In this document: piece after piece, positions 8,708 through 17,078 of the stretch
Layout of the letters: each line of letters opens with the position of its first letter
Numbering within the stretch: the first letter of the stretch is position 1
NCBI GenBank assembly: GCA_049966155.1
Contig: JBMFVE010000007.1
Coordinates: 39,432-103,431 of the forward strand
DNA: 64,000 nucleotides
Direction of reading: 5' to 3'
DNA from: JBMFVE01 sp049966155
GTDB lineage: Bacteria > Bacteroidota > Ignavibacteria > Kryptoniales > JAKASW01
Translations under genes and position numbers: made by a program
Notes under the pieces: model-generated
Told to the model about the DNA's origin: nothing
The model's input: only the letters and a program-made list of their open reading frames with translations
Databases searched by the model: none

Positions 8708-9756
8708 ACACCAGGGATTTTTTTCCCGCATTTGTGACATAAACCATTGACTATATTATTTCGAAGCACACTAAACCCTCTTCGCTCAATTAAAAGTGTC
8801 CCACAGGATGGGCAGTACGTATTTTCCCACTTTCCAACCATCCCCGGGATATTGCCCGCATAAATAAAGTTTAAGCCTGATCTCTTACCAATTTCAGCTG
8901 CTCGAAGCAAAGCCCTGGAGTCAGTATTTTCGTGATCTTCCATTTTATAATCTTGATGGAAAGCAGTTATATGCCAAGGTATATCTCTTGATACACTTGC
9001 TATGAAATTCGTCAGGCCCTGAATCTCCTCTTCTGCATCATTGAATCCGGGCACAAGGAGTGTAACAATCTCAATCCAGAATCCCATTTCATGAAGCGTT
9101 GATATCGTGTTAAGTACAGTTTCCAGCTTACCACCAAGCTGCCTGTATCGTTTGTCGTCATATCCTTTTAAATCAACTTTATAAAAGTCAACATAAGGTC
9201 TAATATACTCAAGAGTTTCTCTTGTTGCGTTCCCATTTGACACGTACGCTCCGCGAATTCCGTATTTTTTTGCCAGATTAAAAATCTCAACCGACCATTC
9301 ACTTGTTATTAAAGGTTCATTGTATGTGGAAACGATGACGGGTGAGTCAAGTTTGAGGGCATATTCAACAATTTCTTCAGCAGAAATCCGTTTTGGATGA
9401 ACCCCTGCAACAGGGTCTCTTAAAGCCTGACTTGTAATCCAGTTTTGACAGTATGCGCAGTGGTAATCGCACCCAAGCATTCCAAAGCTTAAAGCTTTTG
9501 AACCCGGGAGAACATGGTAAAAAGGCTTCTTTTCAATTGGATCAAGTGCAATGTCAGCAACATATCCATGGGGAACACGCAGCTGTCCCTCCTCATTAAA
9601 CCGAACCTTGCATATTCCTTCACGACCCGGCTTTATCCTGCACCTATGGCCGCAGGCATAACAGAGTACCCAGTTATTTTCCAGGGGGTGCCATAACCTG
9701 CCAACTGTGGTCAGGCTTTCGATGAATTCCTTAAGTGTCGTTGTTTCTGCCATCAT
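8698..9756 (-). CDS. AmmeMemoRadiSam system radical SAM enzyme (PflA-like)
   Basis: The 352-residue protein carries the radical SAM cluster motif in GCDYHCAYCQNW (CxxxCxxC) at about residues 94-105, which binds a [4Fe-4S] cluster and S-adenosylmethionine. The N-terminus has extra cysteines (CYACGHRCRIKPGREGICKVR). The C-terminus has a zinc-ribbon-like CPSCG ... CHKCG pair near residues 318-345. This three-part layout matches the radical SAM component of the AmmeMemoRadiSam group, related to pyruvate-formate-lyase activating enzymes. The substrate is unknown. It is the first gene of a cassette of five overlapping genes read toward lower coordinates. An alternative ATG lies one codon downstream. 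Confidence 0.94.
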   Translation of the reverse strand: MMAETTTLKEFIESLTTVGRLWHPLENNWVLCYACGHRCRIKPGREGICKVRFNEEGQLRVPHGYVADIALDPIEKKPFYHVLPGSKALSFGMLGCDYHCAYCQNWITSQALRDPVAGVHPKRISAEEIVEYALKLDSPVIVSTYNEPLITSEWSVEIFNLAKKYGIRGAYVSNGNATRETLEYIRPYVDFYKVDLKGYDDKRYRQLGGKLETVLNTISTLHEMGFWIEIVTLLVPGFNDAEEEIQGLTNFIASVSRDIPWHITAFHQDYKMEDHENTDSRALLRAAEIGKRSGLNFIYAGNIPGMVGKWENTYCPSCGTLLIERRGFSVLRNNIVNGLCHKCGKKIPGVWQ

Positions 9757-9859
9757 TCGCTCCGCCCGTATGTATTATACATGAGCAGAACATGAAAATC
9801 AAATCCGGATTACTATTTCATGGTCAATTAGACCGGCGGTCTTAACTGAGAAAAAGAAA

Positions 9860-11113
9860 TCATTCGTAGACTTTCTCCTCTGCCCTTTCTGAGCTGGCTG
9901 CATCAAATTCAACATTTCGAATGTCATTGTTTATGAAATCTCCTTCAGGAGTAAGCAATTGCTTATAATATTCATGCTGAATTACGAGATCCATTATCTC
10001 ATTTGTCCCTGTCCAGATCATTATGAGTCGCGCGTCTCTCATCAGTCTCTCAATCGGAAAAACATTTGTATAACCAATTCCACCCATTACCTGCATTGCA
10101 TTATTAATTACCTCCCATGCTGTATCAGTTGCTAATTTTTTTGCTTCAGATACAAGTCTTCTCTGCAAAGAGGAGTTGGCTCCCATGTCAACCACCTGGG
10201 CAGCGGTATGAACAAGTGCCCTGGCCGCATCCAGTTTAGTCAGGCTGTCTGCAATCTTAAAGCTGACTCCTTCAAATGAACGTATTTTCTGGCCGAATGC
10301 TTTCCTTTTATTACTATAGCGAGTGGCTATTTCAAGAGCAGCTCGAGCCATACCTATAGCCCCTGCAGCGCTCGTCATTCTTTCAGGTATCATCATTTGA
10401 TTAAATATAACGTCAGCCCCGTTTTCTTCACCCACAAGGTTCTCCTTTGGAACGCGAACGTTATTTAAGACAATTCTCCCGGTACCTCCACCACGCGTAC
10501 CCATTAAACCATAAAGGTGGTGTACCTCGACACCCATACCTCTATCCACCAGAAACGCACTCATGGAATGTTTGCCGTTAGAGTCGTTTCGTGTACGAGC
10601 ATAGATGAAGAAATAATCTGCACCCTCGGCTCCAACGATAAATCTCTTCTGACCATTTATTATATAGTAGTCACCTTCTCTGCGGGCTGTTGTTGTCGCT
10701 CCAAAAAAGTCGGATCCTCCGCGCGGCTCAGTCAGTCCCTCAGCTGTTGTCAACCTCCCTGAAATTGTCGGGACAAGGTACTTCTGCTTCTGGTACTCTG
10801 TTCCAAATTTGTCAATTGCCTCACCTACTATACTCACTAAAGAATAAAGGCAGGGCAATGTAGTACCTAATACCCCTACTTCTTCAAGTGCCACTACCTC
10901 TTCCTTCCATCCAAGTCCTCGACCACCAAGCTTCTCTGGAAATCTCAGGCCCAACAACTTTTTATTTGCCGCCTTTTCAATAAACTCCCTCGGGTATTTG
11001 ATTTTGTCAGCATCTAAATCAATTAACAGCTCTCTGGATACATCATTTTTTACAAACTCACGCATCTCTGACTGAATCCTGGATTGCGATTCAGTGTAAA
11101 TTTCCTGTATCAT
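9860..11113 (-). CDS. Acyl-CoA dehydrogenase with LCAD/IVD-like placement of the catalytic glutamate
   Basis: The 417-residue FAD-dependent acyl-CoA dehydrogenase has the family segments TEGLTEPRGGSDF, GQKRFIVGAEGADYFF, KRKAFGQKI and QVMGGIGYTNVFPIERLMRDAR. It oxidises acyl-CoA to 2-enoyl-CoA, passing electrons to ETF. The glutamate found in most relatives just before GTNE is replaced by threonine (T368 in IWTGTNEIM). E244 in MIPERMTSAAGA falls where long-chain and isovaleryl-CoA dehydrogenases keep their catalytic base. ATG 11113 is chosen because GGGAG lies about nine bases upstream; it overlaps the CoA-ligase gene by 23 bases. Together with that ligase it probably starts degradation of a fatty or branched acid. 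Confidence 0.93.
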   Translation of the reverse strand: MIQEIYTESQSRIQSEMREFVKNDVSRELLIDLDADKIKYPREFIEKAANKKLLGLRFPEKLGGRGLGWKEEVVALEEVGVLGTTLPCLYSLVSIVGEAIDKFGTEYQKQKYLVPTISGRLTTAEGLTEPRGGSDFFGATTTARREGDYYIINGQKRFIVGAEGADYFFIYARTRNDSNGKHSMSAFLVDRGMGVEVHHLYGLMGTRGGGTGRIVLNNVRVPKENLVGEENGADVIFNQMMIPERMTSAAGAIGMARAALEIATRYSNKRKAFGQKIRSFEGVSFKIADSLTKLDAARALVHTAAQVVDMGANSSLQRRLVSEAKKLATDTAWEVINNAMQVMGGIGYTNVFPIERLMRDARLIMIWTGTNEIMDLVIQHEYYKQLLTPEGDFINNDIRNVEFDAASSERAEEKVYE

Positions 11114-12650
11114 AATTATTCTCCCTGTGAATTTTAAATTCTTCACGCAGTTGATACTTCATTACTTTCCCGGTTGGAGTAATTGGAAGACTCTCGTAAA
11201 ACTTTATAATTCTGGGAATCTTGAATTTTGCTAATCTTTCATGCAAAAATAACTGCACATCTTCAGGCGATAATTTCGTCCCCGGTTTTAATACAATTGC
11301 TGCAGCTACAGTCTCTCCCCAGTCTTCGTGAGGCACGCCAAAAACTGCAACCTGACCCACTCCCTGCAACTGGGCAATGGCATCTTCCACTTCTTTCGTG
11401 TAGACATTTTCTCCACCTGTAACTATCATGTCTTTCTTTCTGTCAACGATATAATAATAGCCATCTATATCCATCCTCGCCAGATCGCCTGTATAAACCC
11501 ACCCATCTTTCAAAGTTTCTGCAGTTGCAGAAGGATTTTTGTAATATTCTGTCATGTTAGTTTCAGATCGGATGATGATTTCACCAATTTCTCCAGATTT
11601 GATATCATCCCCACTGTTATTTATTACCCTCAAATGAGCATTCATTGTCCCACAAAAACCAATACTCCCGGCTTTTGACAGCTGGTCTTCAGGCGCGAGA
11701 TAACTCCCATTTGGACCCGACTCGGATAAACCATATACCTGCATGAATCTGTCTGTCTTGTATTTTTTCATGAGGATTTCTGCATTAGCACTACTTATCG
11801 GGCCTCCTCCATAAATCCAGAGAACTACTGAGCTTAAGTCATATGAAGAGAAGTTTGATAACTGCATAGGTGCCAGCAACGCAATTGGAGCTGCAAACAG
11901 ATGGGTGATTTTTTCTTTTTGAATAACTTCGAGAAATTTTTGAGGATTGTACTCAGGCAAAAGGACATGGGTTCCTGCGACAAGCGTGGTTCCAAGCATC
12001 ATAAGGTTTAATGGAGCAGAATGATACAGTGGCATAGCATGTAGTGTCCGGGATTTCACATTAAGGCCAAATGTACCTGCGGCCATCATTGCAACAAGAA
12101 ATAAATTGTTATGATTTAAAACACAGCCTTTGGGGTCACCGGTTGTTCCTGAGGTATAAATTATTTCAGCAGCATCCAGCATTTCGATATCAACCCCTGG
12201 TGCCGTTAAATCATAATTTGACATAATTTCCGGATAAGAGATGTGTTCCCCTGCTCCCTGACTTCCGATGTAAATCCCTCCACGCACTTTTTTCAAATCA
12301 TGTATTGCTTTTAAGACAGTATCTGTTAAACTCTGCCCATAAATTACAAAAACGGAATCACTGTGGTCTACAAGATATTTTATTTCAGGGGCCCGAGATT
12401 TGTAATTAATTGGAACTGCAACTCCACCTGCTTTTACAATTCCGAAAAAACTCACAAGCATTTCAGGAACGTTAAATGAAATCAAAGCAACTTTGTCACC
12501 TTTTTTCACTCCCTCTTCGACAAGAAAGCTGGCTACTTTATTTGAGCTGATGGCCAGCTGTCGATACGTAAGTTTTGAATCAGCCGTTACTACCGCTTCT
12601 TTGTCTGGAAATCGTTCAGCGGCAAAATCGAGGATCTGACCTACATTCAT
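11091..12650 (-). CDS. AMP-forming acyl-CoA synthetase (long-chain fatty acid-CoA ligase type)
   Basis: The 519-residue adenylate-forming ligase has the phosphate loop IIYTSGTTGDPKGC, the motif QVYGLSESGP, YTGDLARMDIDGYYYIVDRKKD with the adenosine-ribose-binding aspartate, and the C-terminal catalytic lysine in PTGKVMKYQLR. It activates a carboxylic acid with ATP and CoA. ATG 12650 is favoured because GGAGG lies five bases upstream and the next residues (MNVGQILDFAAERFPDKEAV) are the family's usual N-terminus. It is coupled by a 23-base overlap to the acyl-CoA dehydrogenase, implying a shared catabolic route. Chain length is not readable. Confidence 0.94.
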   Translation of the reverse strand: MNVGQILDFAAERFPDKEAVVTADSKLTYRQLAISSNKVASFLVEEGVKKGDKVALISFNVPEMLVSFFGIVKAGGVAVPINYKSRAPEIKYLVDHSDSVFVIYGQSLTDTVLKAIHDLKKVRGGIYIGSQGAGEHISYPEIMSNYDLTAPGVDIEMLDAAEIIYTSGTTGDPKGCVLNHNNLFLVAMMAAGTFGLNVKSRTLHAMPLYHSAPLNLMMLGTTLVAGTHVLLPEYNPQKFLEVIQKEKITHLFAAPIALLAPMQLSNFSSYDLSSVVLWIYGGGPISSANAEILMKKYKTDRFMQVYGLSESGPNGSYLAPEDQLSKAGSIGFCGTMNAHLRVINNSGDDIKSGEIGEIIIRSETNMTEYYKNPSATAETLKDGWVYTGDLARMDIDGYYYIVDRKKDMIVTGGENVYTKEVEDAIAQLQGVGQVAVFGVPHEDWGETVAAAIVLKPGTKLSPEDVQLFLHERLAKFKIPRIIKFYESLPITPTGKVMKYQLREEFKIHRENNYDTGNLH

Positions 12651-12841
12651 TTCTGCCTCCACCTTCCTTTCCCAGAATATCACGACATAACGAGACAATT
12701 TCAAGTATTCGCATTGCCTCAAGTAAAATCTCTACGAAATAGAAACGATGCCGCAAATGAGAATCTATTTGAACACAGAGGCTTAAAAAGCTGTAAACGC
12801 AAATAAAATGGATTGTTCCGCCAAAAGTTGCGGTAAAATGC

Positions 12842-13423
12842 TTACCTTTTTAGCCATTCCGCAATCATATACTGAAAATCATCGCCAGAAATCCTGGGCG
12901 TGTCGTAAATACCGATTTCTAACCGCTGCCTCAAAGCCTCATATATCGTTATCCCGCAGGCAACGGATACATTCAGGCTTTGCACCATCCCAAACATTGG
13001 TATACGGAATAGAATATCGGCTTTCTCCAATGCTTCCTGGGACACTCCGCGATGCTCATTGCCAAAGACAAGGGCAATCTTTTTTGTCAAATCCAATTTA
13101 TAAAGGGATTCAGACTTATCTGAAACAACGCTCGCAGCTATTAAGAATCCCTCCCTCTTCAACTGTGAAAAACACTCATTTATTGATTGAAACTTTCTTG
13201 AGTCTACCCACTTATAAGCGCTGGCTGAACTTTTTTTCCCTGGTTTTGGAAAACGCTCAGTATTGTAAACAAGGTTTACCATTAATATCCCTGCAGCATC
13301 ACAGGAGCGCAGTATTGCACTGACATTATGTGGATCGTGTATATTTTCCAGAACCACAGTAAGGTCGGGCTGTCTCTTTTCAATAACACTCTGAATTTTT
13401 TTTATTCTGCGTTCAGACTTCAT
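12842..13423 (-). CDS. trmH: tRNA (guanosine-2'-O-)-methyltransferase TrmH (SpoU family)
   Basis: The 193-residue SPOUT-class enzyme opens with RQPDLTVVLENIHDPHNVSAILR, very close to TrmH of enterics, and contains motif 1 (NVSAILRSCDAAG with the catalytic arginine), motif 2 (LVFGNEHRGVSQEAL) and the trefoil-knot motif 3 (IPMFGMVQSLNVSVA). It methylates the ribose of G18 in tRNA using S-adenosylmethionine. It is shorter than the enteric protein at the C-terminus. The ATG overlaps the transporter stop by four bases (ATGA). A 190-base gap with no recognised gene separates it from the CoA ligase. Confidence 0.92.
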   Translation of the reverse strand: MKSERRIKKIQSVIEKRQPDLTVVLENIHDPHNVSAILRSCDAAGILMVNLVYNTERFPKPGKKSSASAYKWVDSRKFQSINECFSQLKREGFLIAASVVSDKSESLYKLDLTKKIALVFGNEHRGVSQEALEKADILFRIPMFGMVQSLNVSVACGITIYEALRQRLEIGIYDTPRISGDDFQYMIAEWLKR

Positions 13424-14298
13424 TGTTGAAACATTTCTAAAATCACCACTGACAGAATCACAAGGGCACCTCCTGCCAGCTGTGTTACCTTCATCCCTTC
13501 GCCCAATACAAAGAAGGCTGTAACAATCGCAACGACTGGCTCAAGAGTCGACACTATCACTGCTGTGGATGGGACAAGATACTTTAACCCTGAAAAGTAA
13601 AAAAAGTACGGTATTAAGACAGATGTCATTGAAAAGATTAGCAAAGCAGGTATATGCATAACCCTGATGGCAGCGTACACGGATGGAAAAGTAAAATCAA
13701 ACAAAATCCAGAACAAGGAAGCAAAAAGAAGAGTATATGCAAGAGCAGTCCAGGTACTGTAATCCTTTGCCGCAACTCGATTATAGACATTAAAGAATGC
13801 AAAGAAAAAAGATGATAGAATTCCCAGAACGATTCCCGTCGAAGAGAGTTTGACACTGGAGCCAAAAGCCCCAAGCAGTATTGCAGTACCTGACAGTGAA
13901 AGACCTATTGCAAGAATTTTCACAGGAGTAATCTTTTCGTGCTTTGCCAGAACCGCATATGCTGCAACAAGAACAGGAGCTGTATACTGCATAAGGATAG
14001 CAATCCCAACTCCAGTTACCTGCATTGCAGCATAGTATGTATAGTTTGATCCTGCAATCCCAAAAACTCCAAGGAAGGCAAAGTCACTCAGATCGCGAAC
14101 ACGAACAACCAATAAGTTTCTGTCATAAATGAGCAATAAAGAAAAAAGCGTTATTGCAGCAATGATTACCCTTGATTCCACCACCAGAAGCGTTGAATAT
14201 GAGTGGCTGAACAGAAATTTAGCAGCTGTACCGGACGAACCCCAGAATACTGCAGCTGCAAAAATGTAAAGATAACCCTTTATTCGAGAGTCAATCAT
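13420..14298 (-). CDS. EamA/DMT-superfamily transporter, ten predicted membrane helices
   Basis: About 292 mostly hydrophobic residues form two five-helix EamA repeats. The first starts with YLYIFAAAVFWGSSGTAAKFL and ends near AILLGAFG; the second runs from LSSTGIVLGILSSFFFAFFNVYNR to GGALVILSVVILEMF. The family exports amino acids, nucleosides or other metabolites across the inner membrane. No substrate can be assigned. The ATG at 14298 is chosen over a TTG at 14319 that would sit close to the upstream hairpin. It is coupled to trmH by ATGA. Confidence 0.88.
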   Translation of the reverse strand: MIDSRIKGYLYIFAAAVFWGSSGTAAKFLFSHSYSTLLVVESRVIIAAITLFSLLLIYDRNLLVVRVRDLSDFAFLGVFGIAGSNYTYYAAMQVTGVGIAILMQYTAPVLVAAYAVLAKHEKITPVKILAIGLSLSGTAILLGAFGSSVKLSSTGIVLGILSSFFFAFFNVYNRVAAKDYSTWTALAYTLLFASLFWILFDFTFPSVYAAIRVMHIPALLIFSMTSVLIPYFFYFSGLKYLVPSTAVIVSTLEPVVAIVTAFFVLGEGMKVTQLAGGALVILSVVILEMFQQ

Positions 14299-14331
14299 AT
14301 TATTTTTGAGGAATGTCAAAGGTCAAGAGCT

Positions 14332-14350
14332 AAAGGCTCAATGCTGAGCC
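14332..14350 (-). terminator. Weak intrinsic terminator after rlpA
   Basis: On the minus strand a perfect six-base stem (GGCTCA / TGAGCC) with a four-base loop is followed by TTT and a T-rich stretch, nine bases beyond the rlpA stop. The short U-tract makes it weak, so some readthrough into the EamA gene is likely. Confidence 0.45.
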
Positions 14351-14359
14351 GATTTACTT

Positions 14360-14812
14360 TTACCTTGTGGATGTTTTCCCCCATTTTAATACTTCTATAC
14401 GTACCCTGGCCGTGCCATTTTTAATCATGTCAATTTTGCGCGCTGCCGCCTCAGAAAGGTCTAAAATACGGTCATGCCTTTCAGGACCGCGATCGTTAAC
14501 CGTCACAATAACCACCTTGCCATTCTCAAGATTTGTAACACGAAGGACGGTACCAAAAGGGAATTCACGGTGAGCAGCTGTCATTGCGTTCCTGTTAAAA
14601 ACATCTCCGCTTGCCGTTTTTTCCCCGTTGAATTCATATGAATAAAACGAAGCTGTTCCTTCGATTGTAAGCAAAGGTTTGTTAAAGCTAACATCGGACT
14701 CGGCTCTGTCGGATCCTTCCCCTCCCGAAGCAGATGTAAACCTGACAGCTGAGGAGCATCCACTCAAGACTATGGCAATTAGTCCAATAATTGGGAGATT
14801 TCTGTAAGTCAA
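14360..14812 (-). CDS. rlpA: RlpA-like double-psi beta-barrel lipoprotein
   Basis: The 150 residues start with a lipoprotein signal and lipobox VLSGC (Cys19), so the mature protein is lipid-anchored. A RlpA double-psi beta-barrel follows from about residue 50: GTASFYSYEFNGEKTASGD, then the conserved MTAAHREFPFGTVLRVTN and VTVNDRGP with the catalytic-type histidine and aspartate, and ILDLSEAAARKI. Homologues cleave naked glycan strands of septal peptidoglycan or bind them. There is no SPOR domain. The start is TTG at 14812, giving a TTGA overlap with manC. It follows alr and manC in one run, consistent with a cell-wall and surface-sugar operon. Confidence 0.9.
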   Translation of the reverse strand: MTYRNLPIIGLIAIVLSGCSSAVRFTSASGGEGSDRAESDVSFNKPLLTIEGTASFYSYEFNGEKTASGDVFNRNAMTAAHREFPFGTVLRVTNLENGKVVIVTVNDRGPERHDRILDLSEAAARKIDMIKNGTARVRIEVLKWGKTSTR

Positions 14813-15891
14813 ACCAGATCCTGACGATTTTGTTTCCTCAAAATATCCACGATCTCTTTAACAGACTGAGATCTTCCTCTTCGACAAATCAAAAGAGCAT
14901 CTTCTGTTTCAACAACGACAATGTCGTTTATGCCTACCAGGGCTATGAGATGTTGATTACCCATAACAAAATTGTTTGAGCTTTCAAAAGATATGACATC
15001 CCCAACAAATGTGTTGCCCTGTTGATCCTTGTCGCTCAGCCTGTAAACTTCATCCCATGATCCGACATCACTCCATATAAAATTGCTCGGTATTGTTAGT
15101 ACATTTGATGCCTTCTCCATAACCGCATAATCAATTGAAATAGAATTTACCCGCAGGTAAAATTCATTCAATATTCTTTCAAAACTGGATGAGCCAAAAG
15201 CTGTTCTCAACTGTTTGTAGAAGTCAGAAAAATGAACGAGATTTTTCTCAAGCTCCCTAACAATGACATCAGTTCTCCAGACAAACATACCACTGTTCCA
15301 CAGGTACTCGCCGCTTTCAATAAACTTAGCTGCTGTTTCTGGGTTAGGCTTCTCTTTAAATTCTATGACCTTCCTTGCCCCGTAATTTCTTAATTCAGGA
15401 TCATCAACATCTTTTTCAAAATGAATGTATCCAAATCCAGTCTCCGGATAAGTTGGTCGGATACCCAGCGTAACAAGGCTGTTTCTCTTGTAAGCAACCT
15501 GAGACGCATTCTTCAACTGAGCAATGTAATTATCTTCCTGAGAGATTAGGTGGTCGGATGGAAGAACAATCATTACCGAATCTTCAGCTTGAGAAGATAT
15601 AACCGATGCCGCCGTGGCAATACAAGGCGCGGTGTTTCTTCCAAATGGTTCGGCTATAACATTTGATTCCAGCAGCTCGGGTACCTGACTGAGGGCAACC
15701 CCTTTTTGAATCTGATTGGTTATAACGTAAACATTTTCCGGTTTCACCAGCCTGGTAATCCGCTGCCAGGTTCTCTGAAACAACGTCTTATCGCCAAAAA
15801 CCGCCTGAAACTGTTTCGGCATGCTTTCCCGGCTCTTGGGCCAAAATCTTGACCCCACGCCGCCGGCCATAATTACCGCATAAATTTTCAT
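14809..15891 (-). CDS. manC: Mannose-1-phosphate guanylyltransferase
   Basis: This 360-residue enzyme makes GDP-mannose from mannose-1-phosphate and GTP. It shows the N-terminal nucleotide loop IMAGGVGSRFWPKSRESMPKQF (residues ~8-27), the AEPFGRNTAPCIATAA motif, VLPSDHLI, FKEKPNPETA and WNSGMFVWRTD, and FIWSDVGSWDEVY late in the protein. It lacks the C-terminal isomerase half of bifunctional AlgA/ManC enzymes. It is five bases downstream of alr and overlaps rlpA by TTGA. GDP-mannose would feed exopolysaccharide, lipopolysaccharide or glycoprotein assembly. Confidence 0.95.
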   Translation of the reverse strand: MKIYAVIMAGGVGSRFWPKSRESMPKQFQAVFGDKTLFQRTWQRITRLVKPENVYVITNQIQKGVALSQVPELLESNVIAEPFGRNTAPCIATAASVISSQAEDSVMIVLPSDHLISQEDNYIAQLKNASQVAYKRNSLVTLGIRPTYPETGFGYIHFEKDVDDPELRNYGARKVIEFKEKPNPETAAKFIESGEYLWNSGMFVWRTDVIVRELEKNLVHFSDFYKQLRTAFGSSSFERILNEFYLRVNSISIDYAVMEKASNVLTIPSNFIWSDVGSWDEVYRLSDKDQQGNTFVGDVISFESSNNFVMGNQHLIALVGINDIVVVETEDALLICRRGRSQSVKEIVDILRKQNRQDLV

Positions 15892-15896
15892 GTTTT

Positions 15897-17033
15897 TTAA
15901 TCATTTGTTGTTGAAATATCTCCAGGATATAACCTTGGAACCCTGCTGTTCAAATTGCACAGGACTTCGTAGGGAATGGTTCCAAGGGCATCTGCAATGT
16001 CCCACGCAGTTATCTTTTCCTCACCATCCTCTCCAATCAGTGTAACTTCATCTCCTGTCTGGACACTGTAATCGGTCCCCAGATCGACCATTATGTGGTC
16101 CATTGTTATGGTTCCAACAACAGGATATCGCTTCCCCCGAATCAGCACACTTGCCTTACCGGACAATAACCGCGAATAACCGTCGCCATACCCTATTGGT
16201 ATGACTCCAATTCTCGTGTTCTTGTGCGGCGTAAAATATCTCCTTCCATAACTAATGCTTGCCTGGAGAGGAAAATTCTTTATTAGAACAACTTCAGAAA
16301 CCAGTCGAAGGGGAATCCTTATTGGTACCGACTGACTGGTTTCATGCGATGGGTAATAACCATACATCATAATTCCGGGTCTGACCATATCAAAATAAGA
16401 ATCCTTCATATCAAGAATAGCACCACTGTTTGCAATGTGAAACATTACATTGGACATATCCCCAATACCAAACATCTCTTCTCTAAGTTTCCTGAATGTC
16501 AACAGCTGCCTGCGCGCAAATTCCTTATTCCGTTCATCAGAAGTTGCAAAATGGGAGAAAACTCCTACAAGCTGCAAGGAATCGAGACGTAAAATCAATT
16601 GAACCGCTTCTAAAGCTTCTTTAGGAAAAAAACCAATTCTTCCCATACCTGTGTCAACTTTCACCTGAACTCGGGCTTTTTTATGTGCGCTGCGGGCAAC
16701 ACCGTTTAATAAATAAGCAGTCTCCATTGAAGTAATTGTTGCATCAATGTCGAACCTAACAAAAGATTCAATGTTATCTTCAACAGGCGGTGAGAAAGCT
16801 AACACTGGAGCATTCACATATTTTCTCAGTTCGATTGCTTCTTCAACCAATGCGACTCCTAAATAAGCGGCACCTGCCTTCAGTGCACTCTTTGCCACCT
16901 GTACCATGCCGTGCCCGTAGGCATTTGCTTTCACCACCGCCATTACTTTTGTAGAATGGCCAACCCTCTCCTGAATTTGCTTAAGATTATACTCTATATT
17001 TGTTAAGTTTACCTCGGCTCTTGTCACTCTCAT
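15897..17033 (-). CDS. alr: Alanine racemase
   Basis: The 378-residue fold type III PLP enzyme has its PLP lysine in VVKANAYGHGM (about residue 34) and the second catalytic base, a tyrosine, in ISYGRRYFTP (about residue 262). Other family blocks are VKVDTGMGRIGF, VRPGIMMYGYYP and GTITMDHIMVDLG. It supplies D-alanine for peptidoglycan. No Shine-Dalgarno is visible before the ATG at 17033. It follows the two-component system by 45 bases and is close to manC and rlpA, which share an envelope theme. Confidence 0.96.
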   Translation of the reverse strand: MRVTRAEVNLTNIEYNLKQIQERVGHSTKVMAVVKANAYGHGMVQVAKSALKAGAAYLGVALVEEAIELRKYVNAPVLAFSPPVEDNIESFVRFDIDATITSMETAYLLNGVARSAHKKARVQVKVDTGMGRIGFFPKEALEAVQLILRLDSLQLVGVFSHFATSDERNKEFARRQLLTFRKLREEMFGIGDMSNVMFHIANSGAILDMKDSYFDMVRPGIMMYGYYPSHETSQSVPIRIPLRLVSEVVLIKNFPLQASISYGRRYFTPHKNTRIGVIPIGYGDGYSRLLSGKASVLIRGKRYPVVGTITMDHIMVDLGTDYSVQTGDEVTLIGEDGEEKITAWDIADALGTIPYEVLCNLNSRVPRLYPGDISTTND

Positions 17034-17078
17034 ATAATAAAAATCTAAGAATAAGGAGGGAGAATCAAAAGGACAAAA

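Noticed and set aside
9830..9842. Small inverted repeat AGACC-GGC-GGTCT upstream of the radical SAM gene
   Set aside because: Five-base stem, no T-run, and no known operator pattern; not reported as a feature.
12651..12841. Possible terminator or promoter in the gap between trmH and the CoA ligase
   Set aside because: The best stem (CCGC/GCGG) is short and has no U-run; no promoter boxes stand out.
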